DNA of 64,000 nt. Origin: an uncultured Anderseniella sp. GTDB taxonomy: Bacteria > Pseudomonadota > Alphaproteobacteria > Rhizobiales > Aestuariivirgaceae. The notes beneath the pieces are model-generated. The model was given only the letters and a program-made list of their open reading frames with translations. It was not told the DNA's origin and did not search any database. Within the stretch, counting starts at the first letter, position 1. The number at the start of each line of letters is the position of its first letter. Positions 17,359 through 26,338 of this stretch are shown one piece after another. The stretch covers positions 124,001 through 188,000 of the forward strand of contig CANKYU010000001.1 in the NCBI GenBank assembly GCA_947488295.1, read 5' to 3'. Position numbers and translations under genes: made by a program.

Positions 17359-18168
17359 CTAGAAAGGTGACTTCGACGGAAAATCCGGCTTGCGCTTTTC
17401 GCGGATCGAGGACAGCCCTTCCTGCACCTCTGGTCCTGAAAAGCCCATGAACTCAAGCGCCAGCGACGCATCGAAACTCGGGCCTGCCATGCGCAGCCAG
17501 TTGTTCAGTGAATGCTTGGTCCAGCGGATGGCCGTGGGTGCGCCGCGGGCGAGCTTGCCGCAGATTTTCAGCGCGGCTTCATGAACCTGATCATCGTCGG
17601 CAACCTGCGACACCAGACCGATACGTTCGGCCTCTTCGCCGGCCAGCGGTTCGCACAGCATCAGATAGTATTTGGCCTTGGCCATGCCGATGAGCAGGGG
17701 CCAGACAATGGCGGCATGATCGCCGGCGGCAACACCGAGCCTGGTGTGGCCGTCAATGATGCGTGCGGTGCGGCCGGCAACAGTGATATCACACACCATG
17801 GCTGCCGCCAGGCCTGCGCCAACGCTGACGCCTTCAATGGCGGCAACGGTCGGTTTGGAGCAGTTGATGACGTTGTAAACAAGATCTGATGCCTCCTTCC
17901 AGACCCGGGCACGGGTTGCAAAATCGTTGGTCATGTCTTCGACCAGCCCGAGATCCCCACCGGCTGACAGGTTGCCGTTGTCGCCGCGCAACAGGACGAC
18001 ATTGGTGTCGGGGTCACGGTCTATGTCCCGCCACACTTCCGCAAGTTCGCGATGACCGCCTGCGTCAAGCGCATTGAGCTTTTTCGGTGCCGACAGGATG
18101 ACCTCGAGAACGCCGTCTGCCGGCCGGTTGAACTTCAGGGAGGAATAGTGCGCGTAGCGGTCTGTCAT
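17359..18168 (-). CDS. Crotonase-fold protein (enoyl-CoA hydratase/isomerase family) lacking the canonical glutamates
   Basis: A 269-residue crotonase-superfamily protein; [15 protein letters not shown] and [16 protein letters not shown] form the CoA pocket and oxyanion hole. By eye, the two glutamates of classical enoyl-CoA hydratase are absent: GGGCE-type becomes GAGLA, and the PEI-type site reads [14 protein letters not shown]. The Asp in AAGDHA may be catalytic, as in other crotonases with different chemistry. The start ATG at 18168 has only a weak GAG upstream; a GTG at 18174 is an alternative. A CAACAATTGTTG palindrome lies just upstream. It is monocistronic and convergent with the EamA gene. 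Confidence 0.85.
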   Translation of the reverse strand: MTDRYAHYSSLKFNRPADGVLEVILSAPKKLNALDAGGHRELAEVWRDIDRDPDTNVVLLRGDNGNLSAGGDLGLVEDMTNDFATRARVWKEASDLVYNVINCSKPTVAAIEGVSVGAGLAAAMVCDITVAGRTARIIDGHTRLGVAAGDHAAIVWPLLIGMAKAKYYLMLCEPLAGEEAERIGLVSQVADDDQVHEAALKICGKLARGAPTAIRWTKHSLNNWLRMAGPSFDASLALEFMGFSGPEVQEGLSSIREKRKPDFPSKSPF

Positions 18169-18175
18169 GGTCACT

Positions 18176-18187
18176 CAACAATTGTTG
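18176..18187. promoter_or_regulatory. Perfect 12-bp palindrome before the crotonase gene
   Basis: CAACAATTGTTG is self-complementary and lies 8 bases upstream of the ATG at 18168, in the 86-base divergent gap shared with the GST gene. Its position would suit an operator for a repressor, but a 12-base palindrome can occur by chance; no second copy was noticed. Confidence 0.25.
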
Positions 18188-18254
18188 TTTTGATAATGAT
18201 ACGGCTTGTCACTATGTGACAGCGAAACGGTCTTGAGAAGAAGGTGGATAGTGC

Positions 18255-19202
18255 ATGGGTGTGATGATCGATGGCAAGTGGCATACGCAATCAATTGCGG
18301 AGCTTGCCGATGGCGGCAGTTTCAAGCGCAGTGAAACCAGTTTCCGCAACTGGGTGACGCCGGACGGTGAATTTCCCGCCGAGGCTGGACGCTATCATCT
18401 TTATGTCTCGCTGGCGTGCCCATGGGCGCACCGGACCCTGATCATGCGTGCGTTGAAGGGTTTGCAGGATCAAATCTCCGTTTCCGTGGTCAACTGGTTC
18501 ATGGGTGAGGATGGCTGGTCGTTTGAGGCCGGCGACGGGGTTGTGGCCGACCCGGTGTTCGGCGCCGGCCACCTGCGTGACGTCTATGCGTCGGTCAAAC
18601 CTGACTATACCGGCCGGGTAACCGTGCCGGTGCTGCTTGATACCGGAACCAGGCAGATTGTCTCGAATGAGAGCGCTGAGATCATCCGCATGTTCAACTC
18701 GGCGTTTGGCGGCTCGGGTGCTGCGCCCGGTGATTACTATCCGGCAGACCTGCGTGAGGAGATCGACGCGGTCAACGCGCGCATCTATGACAGCTTGAAC
18801 AACGGCGTCTACAAGTCAGGATTTGCCCGCAGCCAGCAGGCTTACGAGCAGGCTGTGCTGCCGCTGTTCGACACACTCGACTGGATGGAGGACATCCTGT
18901 CCCGGCAGCGCTGGCTGGCCGGCGACCGGTTTACCGAAGCCGACATACGCGCATTCGTGACGCTGATCCGCTTCGATCCCGTGTATCACGGACACTTCAA
19001 GTGCAATCGACGCCGCATTGTCGATTACCCGAACCTTTGGGCCTACACGCGAGAAATCTACCAGATGCCCGGCGTGTCCGACACCGTGAACCTTGGTCAT
19101 ATTCGCAATCATTACTATGCCAGTCATGAGACGGTGAACCCGACCCGGATCGTTGCGGTTGGACCGGTGCTTGACTACATGGCGCCGCATGGGCGTGGAT
19201 GA
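18255..19202 (+). CDS. Glutathione S-transferase, Xi class (glutathionyl-hydroquinone reductase type)
   Basis: Cytoplasmic protein of 315 residues. The catalytic cysteine motif YVSLACPWAHRTLIMRAL near residue 55 is that of the YqjG/ECM4 group, which reduces glutathionyl-hydroquinones with glutathione. A long N-terminal extension before the thioredoxin fold, the SNESAEIIRMFNSAF segment and an all-helical C-terminal domain (ADIRAFVTLIRFDPVYHGHFKCN) also fit. The ATG is preceded by AAGGTGGA. It is a single gene, divergent from the crotonase and convergent with the amidohydrolase. A role in quinone or aromatic detoxification is inferred from the class. Confidence 0.92.
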   Translation: MGVMIDGKWHTQSIAELADGGSFKRSETSFRNWVTPDGEFPAEAGRYHLYVSLACPWAHRTLIMRALKGLQDQISVSVVNWFMGEDGWSFEAGDGVVADPVFGAGHLRDVYASVKPDYTGRVTVPVLLDTGTRQIVSNESAEIIRMFNSAFGGSGAAPGDYYPADLREEIDAVNARIYDSLNNGVYKSGFARSQQAYEQAVLPLFDTLDWMEDILSRQRWLAGDRFTEADIRAFVTLIRFDPVYHGHFKCNRRRIVDYPNLWAYTREIYQMPGVSDTVNLGHIRNHYYASHETVNPTRIVAVGPVLDYMAPHGRG

Positions 19203-19205
19203 GTG

Positions 19206-20867
19206 TCAGGCCTGGTAGGTTACAACACCATCACAGATGGTCGTGGCAACCTTCATGTCGTCGATTGCGGCGGGATCGGTGGTCTGGATATTGCCGTCCA
19301 GTATGACGATGTCGGCGAGTGCGCCGGTCCTGAGGACACCTTTGCGGTTTTCATTGAACTCGGCATAAGCACCGCCGGCGGTGTAGCCATGCACGGCCTG
19401 GTGCAGTGACTGGCGCTGGTCGGGGTGCGACGGGTGCAGTTTTTCCCGTGTCATTGCCGCCTTGATCGACATCAGCGGGTCAACGGGCGACACCGGCCAG
19501 TCGCTGGCAAAGCACAAATGCGCCCCGGCATCGCGCAAGGTATTCCAGGCAAAGGCGCGGGAGAGCTTTGCATCACCGATTTTCGACCGGGTCGGCTCCA
19601 TCGGATAGGACCCGGTGCCAAGGGCATGCAATGGCTGCATGGACGCAATCACACCCAGCTCGGCAAATCGGCCGACGTCGGCTTCGTCGATGACCTCGAT
19701 GTGTTCGATGCGATGGCGGCTGTCCTGCCTGCCGTTGGCGTGGCGTGCTGCCTGATACCCGTCCAGGGTTCGCCGCACTGCCGCATCTCCGATGGCGTGA
19801 ACGGCGATCTGAAAGCCACGCTTGTCACATTGCGACGCGATCTCGCTGAAGTCTTCTGCGCTGAACAGGGGATCGCCGGTTGAAGCAGGATCATCGGGAT
19901 ATCCGTCCAGTACGAACGCGGTGCCGGAGTCCAGGACGCCGTCCATGAACAGCTTGACCCTGTTGCACCACAGGTGGTCGCTGCTCCAGGTACGGCGCAT
20001 GTATTCGGCTTCTTCAAGGTCAGACAGCTGCTTGTCGTTCTTGTAGTGGAACGGCACTTCAATGCGGCATTTCAGGCTGCCTGCCTGGTGGATTTCATGC
20101 AGCAGTTCGCACTGGTACAGATTGCCGTCCATATTGTGCATCGAAGTGATGCCAAGCGACGCACAATACTCAATGCCCTGCTGAAGTGTCGCAATGTCTG
20201 CGGCGCGTTGTGACCTGGTTGGCGCAGGCACGGGGTCACGGGCGGTAGTATATCCGAGCGCTTCACGTCCCTGATTCTCGGTCAGGGCAATCACTGGCGC
20301 GAACGCATCGGTTTCACGCAGTTCGCCGGACGCAGTGCCATCCGCCGCCATGACAATTTCACTGCCGGGATTTATCTGCGCGCCATGCAGGATGCCGGCG
20401 GCGGCAAGAGCGGGTGTGTTGGCCCAGGCCGTGTGAGAGTCCGGCGCCATCATGGCGAACGGCCGGTCGGGGCAGACTTCATCGAGCATCTGACGGGTAA
20501 TGGGCCCGGATCCCAGAATGGTGTAATGGGCCTGGTTGGCGAAGATGATGCCGTCAGGCTGGCTGGTGCTCCAGTTCATCACGGCGTTTCGAAGTGCGTC
20601 CTTGCCGTCGATGCCGGTCAGGTCGAGGCGGGACAGCGACGCCGCGCCGGCAAAAATGTGCAGGTGGCTTTCGATGAAACCGGGCAGAACGCTTGTCCCG
20701 CCGGCGTCAATGGTTCGGGTCGCTGGACCAGCCAGGTTGGCGATGTCTCCGGTGCTGCCAACGGCAATGATTGTGTGGCCTGAAACCGCCAGGCTCTCAG
20801 CCGCGGGACACCCATCATCCATCGTCATGATGCGGGCGTTGCGGATAATGAGATCGGCGTGTGTCAT
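19206..20867 (-). CDS. Amidohydrolase, YtcJ-like (amidohydrolase family 3)
   Basis: Metal-dependent hydrolase of about 553 residues. The N-terminal DLIIRNARIMTMDDG strand and the metal motif LPGFIESHLHIF (HxH) are followed by further ligands in FQIAVHAIGDAAVR, HRIEHIEVID and FASDWPVSP, the order seen in YtcJ-type enzymes. The ATG at 20867 is used; a GTG at 20876 overlaps the stop of the upstream aminotransferase gene and is also possible. It is the last gene of a minus-strand run beginning with thiB under the TPP riboswitch. Substrate unknown; members cleave C-N bonds in cyclic or acyl amides. Confidence 0.9.
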   Translation of the reverse strand: MTHADLIIRNARIMTMDDGCPAAESLAVSGHTIIAVGSTGDIANLAGPATRTIDAGGTSVLPGFIESHLHIFAGAASLSRLDLTGIDGKDALRNAVMNWSTSQPDGIIFANQAHYTILGSGPITRQMLDEVCPDRPFAMMAPDSHTAWANTPALAAAGILHGAQINPGSEIVMAADGTASGELRETDAFAPVIALTENQGREALGYTTARDPVPAPTRSQRAADIATLQQGIEYCASLGITSMHNMDGNLYQCELLHEIHQAGSLKCRIEVPFHYKNDKQLSDLEEAEYMRRTWSSDHLWCNRVKLFMDGVLDSGTAFVLDGYPDDPASTGDPLFSAEDFSEIASQCDKRGFQIAVHAIGDAAVRRTLDGYQAARHANGRQDSRHRIEHIEVIDEADVGRFAELGVIASMQPLHALGTGSYPMEPTRSKIGDAKLSRAFAWNTLRDAGAHLCFASDWPVSPVDPLMSIKAAMTREKLHPSHPDQRQSLHQAVHGYTAGGAYAEFNENRKGVLRTGALADIVILDGNIQTTDPAAIDDMKVATTICDGVVTYQA

Positions 20868-20872
20868 GGCAA

Positions 20873-22054
20873 TCACTTTACATGGCTGGCGATATACTCA
20901 ATGGCCGACTGCACGCCGCCAAGCCCGTGTTCGATGTCAAGCGCTGCCATGGCCGTCTCGATTGCACCCAGTGTGCCCAGCTGGTTGTAGGCGTTGACAT
21001 GGCCCATATGGGCAATGCGGATTGCCCTGTTGTCGAGCGGGCCGATGCCGCGGCCTACGGTGACGCCGAGTTTGTGCTCGCAGTACTCCAGTACACGCGA
21101 GCTTTCGCCTTTGGGCATCAGCATGCAGGTGACCGAATTGCTGCGTTCATCGGGCTCCGACACGGCAAACCCGGTTGCGCCCTTTGAGGTCCAGGTCTCC
21201 ACGGCCGCGCGGGTGGCACCGGCCAGCACGGCGTGACGGTGGATAACGTTTTCCAAGCCTTCATCAAGGAGCATTTCGAGCGCTTTTTGAAGGGCGAATA
21301 CCATCTGTACCGGTGGGGTGCCGGCGTACCACATGTAATGATCCTTGCCGTCCCGGAACGTCCAGTCCCAGTAGTTGGTGACCAGCCCGGCGGTCTTGTG
21401 GGCCCGCTTGGCCTTGGCGCTGACACCGGTGAAACTGAGCCCCGGCGGTGTCATCAGGCCCTTCTGGGCGCCTGCCACGGTGACATCGACGCCCCAGCCG
21501 TCCATGTCGAATTCCATGCAGCCAAGCGATGCGATTGTATCGACCATCAGCATTGCTGGATGACCGGCTTCATCCAGTGCGGCGCGGATGCCCTTGACAT
21601 CGTTGACAACGCCGGTCGCGGTATCCGCCTGCACCATGAGTATGGCCTTGAATTCGTGTGCGGTGTCGGCTGCCAGACGGGTGCTGACCGCCTGCAGGTC
21701 AACAGCGCGGCCGGAACGTTCCTTGAGGACTTCGGTCTCGATGCCAAGACCGGCGGCATTCTCACCCCACACAATCGGGAACAGTCCTGATTCGAGCACC
21801 AGCACCTTGTCGCCCTTCGACAGCGTATTGGTCAGGGCCGCCTCCCAGGCGCCGTGGCCATTTGCGGCGTAGATGTACATGCTGCCCTTGGTGCGAAAAA
21901 TCTTCTTGAGGTTTTTCATGCAGGCGCGGGATGCAACTTCCGAACTGCCGCCATAAATGTCGACAGATGCCCGGTGCAACGCGTTGAGTACCTCATCTGG
22001 CATGTTCGTGGGGCCGGGAATGGCAAGGTGCCGATGGCCATTGGCAAGCGTCAT
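20873..22054 (-). CDS. Class V PLP aminotransferase (serine-glyoxylate / alanine-glyoxylate type)
   Basis: A PLP enzyme of about 393 residues. The family N-terminus LAIPGPTNMPDEVL, the Asp motif MLMVDTIASLG, the PLP lysine in VTVAGAQKGLMTPPG and the C-terminal arginine region AIRIAHMGH point to the serine/alanine-glyoxylate group, which includes enzymes of the serine cycle and of purine-derived ureidoglycine turnover. The start at 22054 matches family length; an in-frame ATG at 22108 would add 18 residues, and both have weak ribosome sites. It lies 77 bases after thiQ and almost abuts the amidohydrolase, so it is probably co-transcribed with both. Confidence 0.88.
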   Translation of the reverse strand: MTLANGHRHLAIPGPTNMPDEVLNALHRASVDIYGGSSEVASRACMKNLKKIFRTKGSMYIYAANGHGAWEAALTNTLSKGDKVLVLESGLFPIVWGENAAGLGIETEVLKERSGRAVDLQAVSTRLAADTAHEFKAILMVQADTATGVVNDVKGIRAALDEAGHPAMLMVDTIASLGCMEFDMDGWGVDVTVAGAQKGLMTPPGLSFTGVSAKAKRAHKTAGLVTNYWDWTFRDGKDHYMWYAGTPPVQMVFALQKALEMLLDEGLENVIHRHAVLAGATRAAVETWTSKGATGFAVSEPDERSNSVTCMLMPKGESSRVLEYCEHKLGVTVGRGIGPLDNRAIRIAHMGHVNAYNQLGTLGAIETAMAALDIEHGLGGVQSAIEYIASHVK

Positions 22055-22131
22055 GAAGCTGGTCCGTTGCTTGAAATTGTTACGGGAATATGAGGTACAC
22101 TGTTCCATTGCTTGCGGGCAATGGCAAGACG

Positions 22132-22845
22132 TCAGGTGCCCAGATAGCCCTGCAAACCGGGAATGTCTGATGCGCTGAAAAGAGCATCGACCGGGCGGTT
22201 GGCAACCACCCCGCCTTCATCCAGAAACGCCGCATGGGTTGCAGCAAACTTGACATCGGCCGGGTCGTGCGAGACCAGAATGACGGTCATGGCGCGCTGC
22301 TTGTGAATGTTGCTGACCAGCCGCAGCATGTCGCGTCTCAGAGCGGGTCCAAGGGCTGCAAACGGTTCATCCAGCAGCAATACCGGCCGGTCGCGGACCA
22401 GGGCCCGGGCGATGGCCACCCGCTGGCGCTGGCCGCCGGACAGTTCACGGGGCAGTCTCCGGCCAAGCCCGGAAAGCCCGGTTTCTTCCATAGCGGTGGC
22501 GATCAGCGTCCTGTCGTCGTCAGGCAGGTTGAGAGACGCCGACACGCCGAGTGCAATGTTGGTGAAGACATCCAGATGGGCAAACAGATTGTTGTCCTGA
22601 AACACCATGGTGACAGGACGGTTCGCAGGCTCGGTTCCGGCTGCATTGACCCCGTCAAAACTGATGTGGCCGGAAACAGGCTCCTCAAACCCGGCTATCA
22701 GATTGATCAGCGTGGTCTTGCCGGAGCCGGACGGACCGATGAGACCGGTGAAGCTGCCTGCCTCGAAGGTGGTCGAAAAGTGCAGTGGCTCTCCGCCGGG
22801 ATAGGCAAAGTCAACGTCGTCGAGTTGGATGGCGGCGCCGGTCAT
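22132..22845 (-). CDS. thiQ: Thiamine ABC transporter ATPase
   Basis: Cytoplasmic ATPase of 237 residues. Walker A GPSGSGKTTL, Q-loop VTMVFQDNNLFAHLDVF (typical of ThiQ), signature LSGGQRQRVAIARAL, Walker B VLLLDEPFAALGP and switch VILVSHDPADV are all present. The open frame runs 97 codons upstream through thiP, but the ATG at 22845 has GGAG 10 bases before it and overlaps the thiP stop by 4 bases. With thiP and thiB it forms the importer for thiamine or its phosphates, controlled by the upstream TPP riboswitch. Confidence 0.93.
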   Translation of the reverse strand: MTGAAIQLDDVDFAYPGGEPLHFSTTFEAGSFTGLIGPSGSGKTTLINLIAGFEEPVSGHISFDGVNAAGTEPANRPVTMVFQDNNLFAHLDVFTNIALGVSASLNLPDDDRTLIATAMEETGLSGLGRRLPRELSGGQRQRVAIARALVRDRPVLLLDEPFAALGPALRRDMLRLVSNIHKQRAMTVILVSHDPADVKFAATHAAFLDEGGVVANRPVDALFSASDIPGLQGYLGT

Positions 22846-24464
22846 TGCGATTGTGCCTCCGTTTTCAGTTGCTCGGCCATCCAGATCAGAGAGAGACAGA
22901 AACAGGCCAGCAACAGGGCAATTCCAGCAGCCTCGACGGAACGATAGCTGCCCATTTTCTGCAGCAGGAGGAGCGGCAGGGTTACAAAGTCTGCGGATCC
23001 GAACAGCGCGGCGGCTCCCAGATCTCCGATTGACAGGGCGGCGGCAAACGCAAACGCCAGTGCGAATGACCGGGCCAGCACGGGCAGGTCTATCAGGCGC
23101 CATCTCTGCAGTCCGGAAAGCCCCAGGCTGGCGCACAGCCGGTCATGGACCTGCGCCTGTCCGACCACCGCAGGCCTTAAGATGCGCAACGCAAAGGGCA
23201 GCGCCATGAGCGCATTGACGACTGCCACGATGACAGGCGCGGCAGAGCCGGCCAGCCCTGTCCGGTGCAATACCACGAACCATCCTGCGCCTATCACGAC
23301 CGGGGGAACAACCAGGATCAACGAACCTGACGCCTGCATTGAAGACATGAACGCAGATGCGGCGCGCGACGGTTGGCGGCGGCGCAAGATGGTACGCTGT
23401 GCCGCAAGCAGACTCCAGGCCATCACCAGCGAAAGGCTGGCTGCAGTGAGCGCCAGAACGAGCGACGTTGCTGTTGCGCGCCAGAAAACCGATTGCGAAA
23501 CAATGACGCCGAAAGGTGCGGCCAGGCCGGACAGGACGATGGCCAGCATCGGCAGCGCAATGAAGGTCAGGCCTGCGGTAATGACCAATGTATCGGTGCG
23601 TCGTGATGCTGCCTGGTCGGGGCGGCGGACCTGTTTGCCTACTCCCGACATCACCACGATGTCGGTGGCCATGCGTCCGCCCAGCACAAACAGGCCGGCA
23701 CAAAGGGCAAGTTGCAATGCGGCCAGCAACACGGCGCGCGGCGGATCGAAGTCAAATCGCAGGGACTGATAGATAGCAACCTCCAGCGTGGTGGCTTTGG
23801 GACCGCCGCCCAGGACCAGTACAACGGCGAAGCTCGCGATGCACAGCATGAAGACAAGGCTGGCGATACCGGGCAGGACCGAGCGGATCACCGGCCACTC
23901 GATATGGCGAAATACGTGGCCGGACGTGAAACTCAACTGTGCGGCAAGACGCCAGTTCTCCGGCGGGATCTGTTCCAGCGAAGCAACCAGAAGCCGTGCG
24001 GCCAGGGCCATGTTGAAAAAAACATGAGCGATCAGAATACCGGTCAGACCATAGATGTTCAAAGGCCCGGCAAGTCCCGTGCCCTGCATCACCGTGCTCA
24101 CCCAGCCCTGCCGGCCCCACACCTCGACAATGCCCAGCACCACCACCAGCGCCGGCAGCGCCAGGGGCAGGGCGAGCAGCCGCAAAATGAGTTGCCTGCC
24201 GGGAAACGATGCCTGCCGCGCCAGTGCCCGGGCCAATGGAATCGCCGTCAGGACCGACAGCAGCGTGGACAGTCCCGCCTGCAGAAGGGTGAATTTGGTG
24301 ATCGACCAGACGAAATCCAGATAGTCGGCACTCAACTCCGGCATGGCAGGCGCGACGGCAACCAGCGCCAGCATGGGCGTTGCGACCGCGAGGCCGATAC
24401 AACCCAATGCGACAAGACCGGCCAGGATGGCGGATTTTGGTCTCGATGTTCGCGAGGGCTGCAT
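22842..24464 (-). CDS. thiP: Thiamine ABC transporter permease
   Basis: Inner-membrane permease of 540 residues with two homologous halves, each with a binding-protein-dependent transport loop, in the arrangement of ThiP. Visible helices include IYGLTGILIAHVFFNMALAARLL in the first half and GSAAPVIVAVVNALMALPFAL in the second. The start is uncertain: ATG 24464 lies just after the thiB stop without a clear ribosome site, whereas a GTG at 24503 would overlap thiB by 25 bases. The stop overlaps the thiQ ATG. It carries thiamine delivered by ThiB. Confidence 0.9.
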   Translation of the reverse strand: MQPSRTSRPKSAILAGLVALGCIGLAVATPMLALVAVAPAMPELSADYLDFVWSITKFTLLQAGLSTLLSVLTAIPLARALARQASFPGRQLILRLLALPLALPALVVVLGIVEVWGRQGWVSTVMQGTGLAGPLNIYGLTGILIAHVFFNMALAARLLVASLEQIPPENWRLAAQLSFTSGHVFRHIEWPVIRSVLPGIASLVFMLCIASFAVVLVLGGGPKATTLEVAIYQSLRFDFDPPRAVLLAALQLALCAGLFVLGGRMATDIVVMSGVGKQVRRPDQAASRRTDTLVITAGLTFIALPMLAIVLSGLAAPFGVIVSQSVFWRATATSLVLALTAASLSLVMAWSLLAAQRTILRRRQPSRAASAFMSSMQASGSLILVVPPVVIGAGWFVVLHRTGLAGSAAPVIVAVVNALMALPFALRILRPAVVGQAQVHDRLCASLGLSGLQRWRLIDLPVLARSFALAFAFAAALSIGDLGAAALFGSADFVTLPLLLLQKMGSYRSVEAAGIALLLACFCLSLIWMAEQLKTEAQSQ

Positions 24465-24478
24465 GTTGCGTGCGCGTG

Positions 24479-25477
24479 TTATCTGGTGGTGGCCTTGAGC
24501 CACTCGTCAATCCAGGCCTTGCGGTTGGCATTGACCTCATCGGCTGACAGCAGCAGTGACTTTGCCGGCTTGACCAGCTTGCCAAACGCATCCGGCAGGG
24601 CATCGGAGGTCTTGCCGGCCGGCCACATCCAGTTGTTGGTGGGGATGTGGTCCTGGAAACCGGGGCCGGTCATGAAGGCGAGGAACTCACGCGCCAGTTT
24701 TTTGTTCTGCGATGACTTCAGAATGCCGGCCACCTCGATCTGCATATAGTGGCCTTCGGGAAAGCCGGCAGCACGGTAACGATCAGTGCTTTCCGACACC
24801 ATGTGATAGGCAGGCGAGGTTGTGTATGACAAGACCATCGGTGCTTCGCCCTTGGTGAACATGCCGTAGGCTTCGGACCAGCCGGGTGTCACGGTCAGCA
24901 CCCGCCTTGACAATTTCGTCCATGCTTCACCGGCCTTGTCGCCATAGATCGCCTTGATCCACAACAGCAGGCCGAGGCCGGGGCTGGATGTGCGCGGATC
25001 CTGAATGACAATCTTCTGTTCAGGATCGCCGTTCACGAGGTCATCCAAGCTTGCAGGCGGCGTCTTGACTTTCTCGCTGTCATAGATGACGGCGAAGTGG
25101 CCATAATCGTAGGGTACGAACGTTTTGTTGGTCCATTGCACGGGCAGGTTGACGTTTTCCGTGCTTATGCCGTGTTGTTCAAACAGCCCGGTGGCCTCAG
25201 CCTCTGCAGTCAGGCTGGTATCGATACCAAGCAGAATGTCGGCCTTGCTTGAGGCCCCTTCCAGCTTGATGCGGTTCAAGGTGGCAACCGCATCCGCCAC
25301 GGCGACCCATTCAAGCTCGCACTTGCAGGTTGCTTCGAAAGACGCCTTGATCTTCGGGCCAGGGCCCCAGTCGGAAGTGAAGCTGTCATAGGTGTAGATG
25401 GTCAGCTTGTCCTTGGCCGATGCGGGTAACGCCACAGCCATGAGAACGGCAAAGACGACAGTGAGAAGGCGCAGCAT
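24479..25477 (-). CDS. thiB: Thiamine ABC transporter periplasmic binding protein
   Basis: Secreted binding protein of 332 residues. The ATG at 25477 is preceded by GGAGGAG with 7-base spacing and starts the signal peptide [21 protein letters not shown]; an ATG nine codons upstream lacks this context. The mature start [18 protein letters not shown], then [23 protein letters not shown] and a C-terminal NNWMWPAG, match the ThiB family. It is the first gene after the TPP riboswitch and is followed by thiP and thiQ. Expression should fall when intracellular TPP is high. Confidence 0.94.
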   Translation of the reverse strand: MLRLLTVVFAVLMAVALPASAKDKLTIYTYDSFTSDWGPGPKIKASFEATCKCELEWVAVADAVATLNRIKLEGASSKADILLGIDTSLTAEAEATGLFEQHGISTENVNLPVQWTNKTFVPYDYGHFAVIYDSEKVKTPPASLDDLVNGDPEQKIVIQDPRTSSPGLGLLLWIKAIYGDKAGEAWTKLSRRVLTVTPGWSEAYGMFTKGEAPMVLSYTTSPAYHMVSESTDRYRAAGFPEGHYMQIEVAGILKSSQNKKLAREFLAFMTGPGFQDHIPTNNWMWPAGKTSDALPDAFGKLVKPAKSLLLSADEVNANRKAWIDEWLKATTR

Positions 25478-25542
25478 TTTCAATCTCCTCCACGAAGATG
25501 ACAACTTGCTGGCGGGGGGTACGGGAAAACGTCGAGAGCCGG

Positions 25543-25634
25543 CTCGTATCCCTCCGCCGGCATGATCCGGATCAGGTTCAGAGGGTTGGCAAGGACACTT
25601 GCCTCTCAGCCCTTCAAATTACGGGCACCCCGAG
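25543..25634 (-). promoter_or_regulatory. TPP riboswitch (THI element)
   Basis: Read on the minus strand, the segment contains the THI-box parts in order: a CTCGGGGTGCCC 5' arm, AGGGCTGAGAGG, then ACCCTCTGAACCTGATCC and a GGCGGAGGGA 3' part, with CTCG/CGAG closing P1 at the two ends. This is the TPP-binding aptamer. It lies 65 bases upstream of thiB in the same direction. No strong terminator stem was seen between it and thiB, so control may be through the GGAGGAG ribosome site, as is common in proteobacteria. Confidence 0.95.
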
Positions 25635-25702
25635 AGCAGTTACAGATATAGGCCACGATACAGCCCTTGTACAAGAAGGATTGTGTGCTATTGCAGCGGG
25701 CC

Positions 25703-26335
25703 ATGGCGCACAGATTCACAATATTACTGGCCGGTGAGTTGACCGTGACCGACCGGCTCAGGAGCCAGATCGGTGACAGCAGGATCATCGCTGCAGACGG
25801 CGGCATGGCGCATGCGGCACCGCTTGGCGTCAAGCCGGAACTGTGGCTGGGCGATTTTGATTCCAGTGATGAAGCCCTTGTCGCGCGCTATACGCACGTG
25901 CCGCGCCAGCCCCATCCGGTTGCCAAGAACGCAACGGACGGGGAACTGGCGGTCGATGAGGCGATCCGGCTCGGGGCCACGGACCTGTTGCTGGCAGGCG
26001 GGTTCGGCGGACAGGCCGACCATGCATTTGCCCATCTGATGCTGCTGCTGCGATTGAAAGCGCAGGGCATGAAGGTGATGTTGTCCAGCGGCCACGAGGA
26101 AGCCTGGCCGTTGCTGGACGACAGTGTTGAAATTGATGTGTCTGCGGCATCGCGTTTGTCGATCTTGCCGGTGACGGATCTGGAGCGCATCACCATCGAA
26201 GGTGTGCGATGGCCTCTGACGGACAGGGATGTCGTACTGGGTTCAACACTTACCCTGTCAAATGAGGTGGAAACATCGCCGGCGCGGGTGTCGGTTGCTG
26301 CCGGCAAGGCGATCGTTTTGATCTATCCGGTCTGA
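25703..26335 (+). CDS. thiN: Thiamine pyrophosphokinase
   Basis: Cytoplasmic enzyme of about 210 residues converting thiamine and ATP to TPP and AMP. The motifs FTILLAGELT, ADGGMAHAAPLGVKPELWLGDFDS and KNATDGELAVDEAI, with ADHAFAHLMLLLRL, are those of the TPK catalytic domain; the C-terminal half is the small TPK_B1-type beta domain. The start is uncertain: ATG 25703 fits the family, while GTG 25685 lies 5 bases after AAGAAGGA and would add six residues. It is divergent from the riboswitch-controlled thiBPQ genes; import and phosphorylation of thiamine thus sit side by side. Confidence 0.92.
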   Translation: MAHRFTILLAGELTVTDRLRSQIGDSRIIAADGGMAHAAPLGVKPELWLGDFDSSDEALVARYTHVPRQPHPVAKNATDGELAVDEAIRLGATDLLLAGGFGGQADHAFAHLMLLLRLKAQGMKVMLSSGHEEAWPLLDDSVEIDVSAASRLSILPVTDLERITIEGVRWPLTDRDVVLGSTLTLSNEVETSPARVSVAAGKAIVLIYPV

Positions 26336-26338
26336 AGG

